Origin: Caryophanales bacterium UBA3620
GTDB taxonomy: Bacteria; Bacillota_I; Bacilli_A; RF39; UBA660
Length of the DNA stretch: 16,592 nucleotides
Reading direction: 5' to 3'
Assembly (NCBI GenBank): GCA_002375205.1
Contig: DFLL01000026.1
Location: 1 to 16,592, forward strand
The notes under the pieces are model-generated. The model was given only the letters and a program-made list of their open reading frames with translations, was not told the origin of the DNA and made no database searches. Position 1 is the first letter of the stretch. Each line of letters opens with the position of its first letter. Shown here piece by piece: positions 13,994-16,592 of the stretch. The position numbers were made by a program, and so were the translations under genes.

Positions 13994-14827
13994 GTTTATA
14001 CGATAAAAGTTAATCGAGGGTTTATTAAACATTCTTAGATTTAATCTGGATAATCCAATACCACTAGATATATATAGATCTGTATCTTTTACTTTATAAT
14101 AGTTATCATAATATTTTCTACTTCCTTTTGGTAAGAAGAATTTCTTTATATATGGTATATTTATTTGTCCATTATGAGAGTGGCCACTTAGTACTAAGTC
14201 TACATTATAATCTTTTACTATTGTATCGATATAGTCTGGTTCATGACATAGTATTATTTTATAATTTATATCTTCATTATCACTAAAGTATTCCATTACT
14301 TTAGATATATCTGCTTTATCAAAAGTATAGGTATCTAATCCTCCAATAAATAATTTATCATTATTATTTCCATAAACTATATCATAACTATTTTGAAGTA
14401 AGATAAAGTTACTAGAAGAGTATATCTCTTTAAATAGTTCTTCATCTTTTTTATAATCATGATTACCTAAGACAGCATATTTTCCATATTTACTATTTAT
14501 ACTAGATAATTCACTTATTAAATTATTTTTTTCTTTATCATTTAATTTAAAATCTTTATCAATTAGATCTCCAGTAAAGAAGACAATATCAGGATTTATT
14601 AAGTTTATTTCATCTACTACTTGTTTTAATGTATTCTTGTTTGCTACTCTTAAATAATGTAAATCACTAAAGTGAACTATTTTTAATCCATTAAATGATT
14701 CATCAATATTGGCACTTATACTGTATTCTTTAGTTATTAATCCATCTGTACCTACATATCTTCCATATATTAATAATAGTAAGAAGAATAATAGTACAAA
14801 GAATAAAAATCTTATAAACTTTCTCAT
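13979..14827 (-). CDS. membrane-anchored metallophosphoesterase (YkuE/YaeI type)
   Basis: This 282-residue calcineurin-like phosphoesterase has an N-terminal membrane anchor (about residues 5-20, IRFLFFVLLFFLLLLI), so the catalytic domain is probably outside the membrane. All five metal-binding blocks are present: FSDLH (Asp55, His57), FTGDLID (Asp87), GNHD (Asn122, His123), LCHEPD (His195) and SGHSHNGQ (His216, His218). The GHSHNGQ ending and family size resemble YkuE/YaeI-like proteins. The substrate cannot be read from sequence; a phosphodiester or phosphomonoester in the envelope is likely. It is downstream of a CPBP protease gene with a 4-base ATGA overlap, so the two are made together. 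A terminator is formed around its stop. Confidence 0.9.
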   Translation of the reverse strand: MRKFIRFLFFVLLFFLLLLIYGRYVGTDGLITKEYSISANIDESFNGLKIVHFSDLHYLRVANKNTLKQVVDEINLINPDIVFFTGDLIDKDFKLNDKEKNNLISELSSINSKYGKYAVLGNHDYKKDEELFKEIYSSSNFILLQNSYDIVYGNNNDKLFIGGLDTYTFDKADISKVMEYFSDNEDINYKIILCHEPDYIDTIVKDYNVDLVLSGHSHNGQINIPYIKKFFLPKGSRKYYDNYYKVKDTDLYISSGIGLSRLNLRMFNKPSINFYRINKITE

Positions 14828-15504
14828 AATGATACTCCTAATAGATAGATAATAATAGCTAGAGTATTATGCATAGCATGAATAGTTATGGTACTATAGA
14901 TATTATTTGTTTTATAGTATAAAGTAGCAAATGTTATTCCAAAGGCTCCATATGGTATTAGATATAATAGACTTAATGGACTATTTATATTATTTATAAT
15001 ATGTAGTAGTCCAAATGATAAACCACTTGTTAAGATATATATCCATTTATTAGAAATACAATCTTTAATACTTTTTCGGAAGGCTAATTCTTCGGTAATT
15101 GGAGAATATATACAAGTATTAAATAGCATTAATAGGGGACTTATATTTATAAAGTTTCTTACAGATATTTCATTACTAGCTATATTCATATTTAAGATAT
15201 GGGTTATGATGTAATTACTTATATACATAATAATAAGTCCTATTAACCAATATTTAAATGAAATAAAGAAATTTTTTAAGAAGTTTTTCTTAAAGTAAGA
15301 TAAATCTTTTGTTATGGTATTTTTATAAATATAGATAAAGATTCCTAATAATATTAGATTAGATACTGAGTAGTAGATTAGATACTCTCTATCAGAAATA
15401 ATTTCTTTATTTATATTGAATATTAAAAAAAATAATGAACTAAAGGTTAATAAGAGAAATATTATTCCAATACTTTTTAAGATATTTTTTGTTTTATTAT
15501 TCAT
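14824..15504 (-). CDS. CPBP/CAAX-type intramembrane metalloprotease
   Basis: This 226-residue polytopic membrane protein has about six hydrophobic segments and the Abi/CPBP glutamic-protease-like signature. Motif 1 is EELAFRK (Glu138, Glu139, Arg143), motif 2 is FGLLH (Phe164, His168), and motif 3 is HAMHN (His209, Asn213). All expected active-site residues are intact. Bacterial members are variously linked to bacteriocin self-immunity, peptide processing or regulated proteolysis; nothing here shows which. The ATG at 15504 follows GGTGAT on the reverse strand. It shares ATGA with the metallophosphoesterase gene and is transcribed away from the dCMP deaminase gene. Confidence 0.9.
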   Translation of the reverse strand: MNNKTKNILKSIGIIFLLLTFSSLFFLIFNINKEIISDREYLIYYSVSNLILLGIFIYIYKNTITKDLSYFKKNFLKNFFISFKYWLIGLIIMYISNYIITHILNMNIASNEISVRNFINISPLLMLFNTCIYSPITEELAFRKSIKDCISNKWIYILTSGLSFGLLHIINNINSPLSLLYLIPYGAFGITFATLYYKTNNIYSTITIHAMHNTLAIIIYLLGVSL

Positions 15505-15519
15505 ACTATCACCAAATAT

Positions 15520-15548
15520 AGTTTATCAAAATTATATAAAAAAGTCTA
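15520..15548 (-). promoter_or_regulatory. promoter of the CPBP-metallophosphoesterase operon
   Basis: On the reverse strand TAGACT (15548-15543), a 17-base spacer, and TAAACT (15525-15520) preceded by TG-A. The -35 matches those before rsmE and pgk. The -10 is imperfect. Confidence 0.42.
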
Positions 15549-15566
15549 TAAAAGAAAGTAAAAGTA

Positions 15567-15575
15567 TGATATAAT
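15567..15575 (+). promoter_or_regulatory. extended -10 promoter of the dCMP deaminase gene
   Basis: TGATATAAT (15567-15575) is TG-N plus perfect TATAAT, without a clear -35. TTAGGAG (about 15579-15585) and ATG 15596 follow, so the leader is short. Confidence 0.55.
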
Positions 15576-15595
15576 TTTTTAGGAGTGGTAGTAAG

Positions 15596-16084
15596 ATGGA
15601 AAGAATTGATAAAGTTAATTATTATTTAGACATGGCGGAAGTAGCTTTAGAGAGATCTACATGTATCAGAAGAATGTGGGGAGCTATTATTGTTAAAAAT
15701 GATGAAATTATATCGACAGGATATAATGGAGCGCCGAGAGGAAGAAAGAATTGCAGCGAAATGCATGAATGTATAAGGGAAAAATTAAATGTTCCTAGAG
15801 GAGAAAAGTATGAACTTTGTAGAAGTGTTCATGCTGAACAAAACGCTATTATTAGTGCTGAACGTTCTAAAATGCTTGGTTCAACTTTATACTTAGTTGG
15901 TAAGAATTATTCAGATGGTAAATATGTGGAAAAATCTAGCCCTTGTTCTTTATGCAAAAGGATGATTATTAATGCTGGGATTAAGGATATTTATATTAGA
16001 GACTCTAAAAAAGAATATAGGCATATTGAAGTAGAAGATTATGTTACTAATGATGAATCAATAATTGGTACTTCTGGATATTAA
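15596..16084 (+). CDS. comEB: dCMP deaminase (ComEB type)
   Basis: This zinc enzyme deaminates deoxycytidylate to dUMP, feeding dTTP synthesis. The 162-residue protein has the cytidine/deoxycytidylate deaminase zinc site: HAEQNAI (His79, catalytic Glu81) and SPCSLCKRMIINAGI (Cys117, Cys120). The N-terminal CIRRMWGAIIVKNDEIISTGYNGAPRGRKNC (about 23-53) is typical of ComEB/dCMP deaminases rather than tRNA or riboflavin deaminases. Further Cys residues (53, 59, 75) fit the extra metal site known in this group. It is single-gene: an extended -10 promoter upstream, an AGGAG site, and a terminator beginning at its stop. Length is slightly above the Gram-positive minimum and looks complete. Confidence 0.94.
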   Translation: MERIDKVNYYLDMAEVALERSTCIRRMWGAIIVKNDEIISTGYNGAPRGRKNCSEMHECIREKLNVPRGEKYELCRSVHAEQNAIISAERSKMLGSTLYLVGKNYSDGKYVEKSSPCSLCKRMIINAGIKDIYIRDSKKEYRHIEVEDYVTNDESIIGTSGY

Positions 16085-16106
16085 GATGTTTTTTCGACAT
16101 CTTTTT
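16083..16106 (+). terminator. intrinsic terminator of the dCMP deaminase gene
   Basis: AAGATGT (16083-16089), loop TTTTTCG, ACATCTT (16097-16103), T to 16106 and a pyrimidine-rich tail. The right arm shares bases with a TTCGACA box (16093-16099). Confidence 0.8.
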
Positions 16107-16126
16107 CTTTTTCTCTTTTATATAAT
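16093..16126 (+). promoter_or_regulatory. candidate Spo0A-controlled promoter of the terminal gene
   Basis: TTCGACA (16093-16099) is followed 21 bases later by a perfect TATAAT (16121-16126). Box and -10 have the same spacing as upstream of spoIIP and spo0A. Part of the box lies in the preceding terminator hairpin, so it could partly reflect hairpin constraint, but the exact spacing argues against that. Confidence 0.55.
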
Positions 16127-16142
16127 AGAGAAGAGGTGAGAG

Positions 16143-16592
16143 ATGAAGAATTTATCTATGGTGGTGGATATTGGTAGTACTAGTGTTAAGGGTATTTTAG
16201 TAGATGACAATAATAATATTGTATCTAAATATTATTTAAAAATTAAAGATGATTATGTTAGTACTTATGGTAGAGTTATTAATATGCTTAGAAGTAGTAT
16301 TTCTTTAAATGAATACAGAGTAACTTCTTTTAAACTTACTGGTATTAGGAAAAGATTATTAGAAAGAAGTTTAGGTAAAGAATATTTCATTAGTGAAATT
16401 AATTCTTTAGTTAATTATGCTAGTACTAAATATAAAATAGGAACTATTATTGATATTGGTAATAGTTTAAAGATTATTGATTTTAAAAATAGTAAAATTA
16501 ATAATTATGTTATAGATGATTTTAATTATTATGGTAAAGTTATCGATAAAGTAAAAAATATATTAAATATAGAGGATATTAATATTAATAAT
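16143..16592 (+). CDS. ASKHA-fold ATPase, BadF/2-hydroxyacyl-CoA dehydratase activator-like (5' part)
   Basis: Only the first 150 codons are in the window; the frame stays open to the last base. The N-terminus, MVVDIGSTSVKGILVDDNNNIVSKYYL (about 6-32), is the phosphate-1 motif of the sugar kinase/Hsp70/actin fold. It is closest to BadF/BcrA-type activators, which begin 'GiDiGSTttKavlld'. A second fold motif, IGTIIDIGNSLKIIDF (about 99-114), stands where these proteins have 'TIIDIGGQDSK', but the GQDSK is replaced. The mid-protein TGIRKR stands in for 'TGYGR'. The Cys residues that ligate the Fe-S cluster in true activators are not seen so far. ATG 16143 follows GAGGTGAG. The upstream 0A-box-type promoter suggests expression during sporulation. 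Family assignment is moderate and function unknown. Confidence 0.65.
   Translation, partial: MKNLSMVVDIGSTSVKGILVDDNNNIVSKYYLKIKDDYVSTYGRVINMLRSSISLNEYRVTSFKLTGIRKRLLERSLGKEYFISEINSLVNYASTKYKIGTIIDIGNSLKIIDFKNSKINNYVIDDFNYYGKVIDKVKNILNIEDININN

Noticed and set aside
1..16592. CRISPR arrays, insertion sequences, tRNA or rRNA genes
   Set aside because: I read for direct-repeat arrays, transposase motifs, terminal inverted repeats and tRNA-like CCA/TTC arms and found none that hold up.

Overview
The window is a gene-dense, very AT-rich bacterial chromosome segment that uses the standard bacterial code: TGA ends genes, as in rsmE, and Trp is TGG. Spo0A, SpoIIP and a YutH/CotS-like spore-coat kinase relative place it in an endospore-forming lineage of Bacillota. 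Gene content, very low GC and protein divergence fit a poorly characterised Bacilli lineage near the Mollicutes/Erysipelotrichia (for example the uncultured gut groups RFN20/RF39). That placement is inference; the sequence alone does not settle it.

Layout: (1) 1-4043, forward: class B-type sortase, RsmE 16S rRNA methyltransferase, an acidic single-pass membrane protein, SpoIIP, and a small membrane protein in the position of Bacillus YqxA. (2) 4094-5219: NifU-like Fe-S protein converging on, and overlapping, the YutH/CotS-like gene. (3) 5307-8173: an overlapping operon of phosphoglycerate kinase, a lysylphosphatidylglycerol-synthase-type membrane protein and a divergent triosephosphate isomerase. 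(4) 8284-10244: spo0A, then a membrane-anchored, Cys-rich SH3-like protein. (5) 10245-10648: a 400-base leader region with three hairpins and perhaps a small ORF, leading into lon (10649-12943). (6) 13128-13963: a dinD gene split by a frameshift, with a consensus promoter carrying an inverted repeat. (7) 13979-15504, reverse: a metallophosphoesterase and a CPBP/CAAX membrane protease overlapping by 4 bases. (8) 15596 to the end: dCMP deaminase, then the first 150 codons of an ASKHA-fold (BadF-like) protein that runs off the window.

Most transcription units end in compact intrinsic terminators whose hairpins begin at or within the stop codon.

The most interesting signal is a repeated promoter architecture. 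Upstream of spoIIP, spo0A, the SH3-like gene and the terminal BadF-like gene lies TTCGACA (once TTTGACA), the reverse complement of the Spo0A '0A box' TGTCGAA. In every case a -10-like hexamer (TATACT, TACAAT, TATAAT, TATAAT) begins exactly 28 bases after the first base of the box. That is too long for an ordinary -35/-10 pair, but resembles the long-spaced Spo0A-activated spoIIG promoter of Bacillus subtilis. It suggests a local Spo0A regulon that includes spo0A itself and two genes of unknown function.
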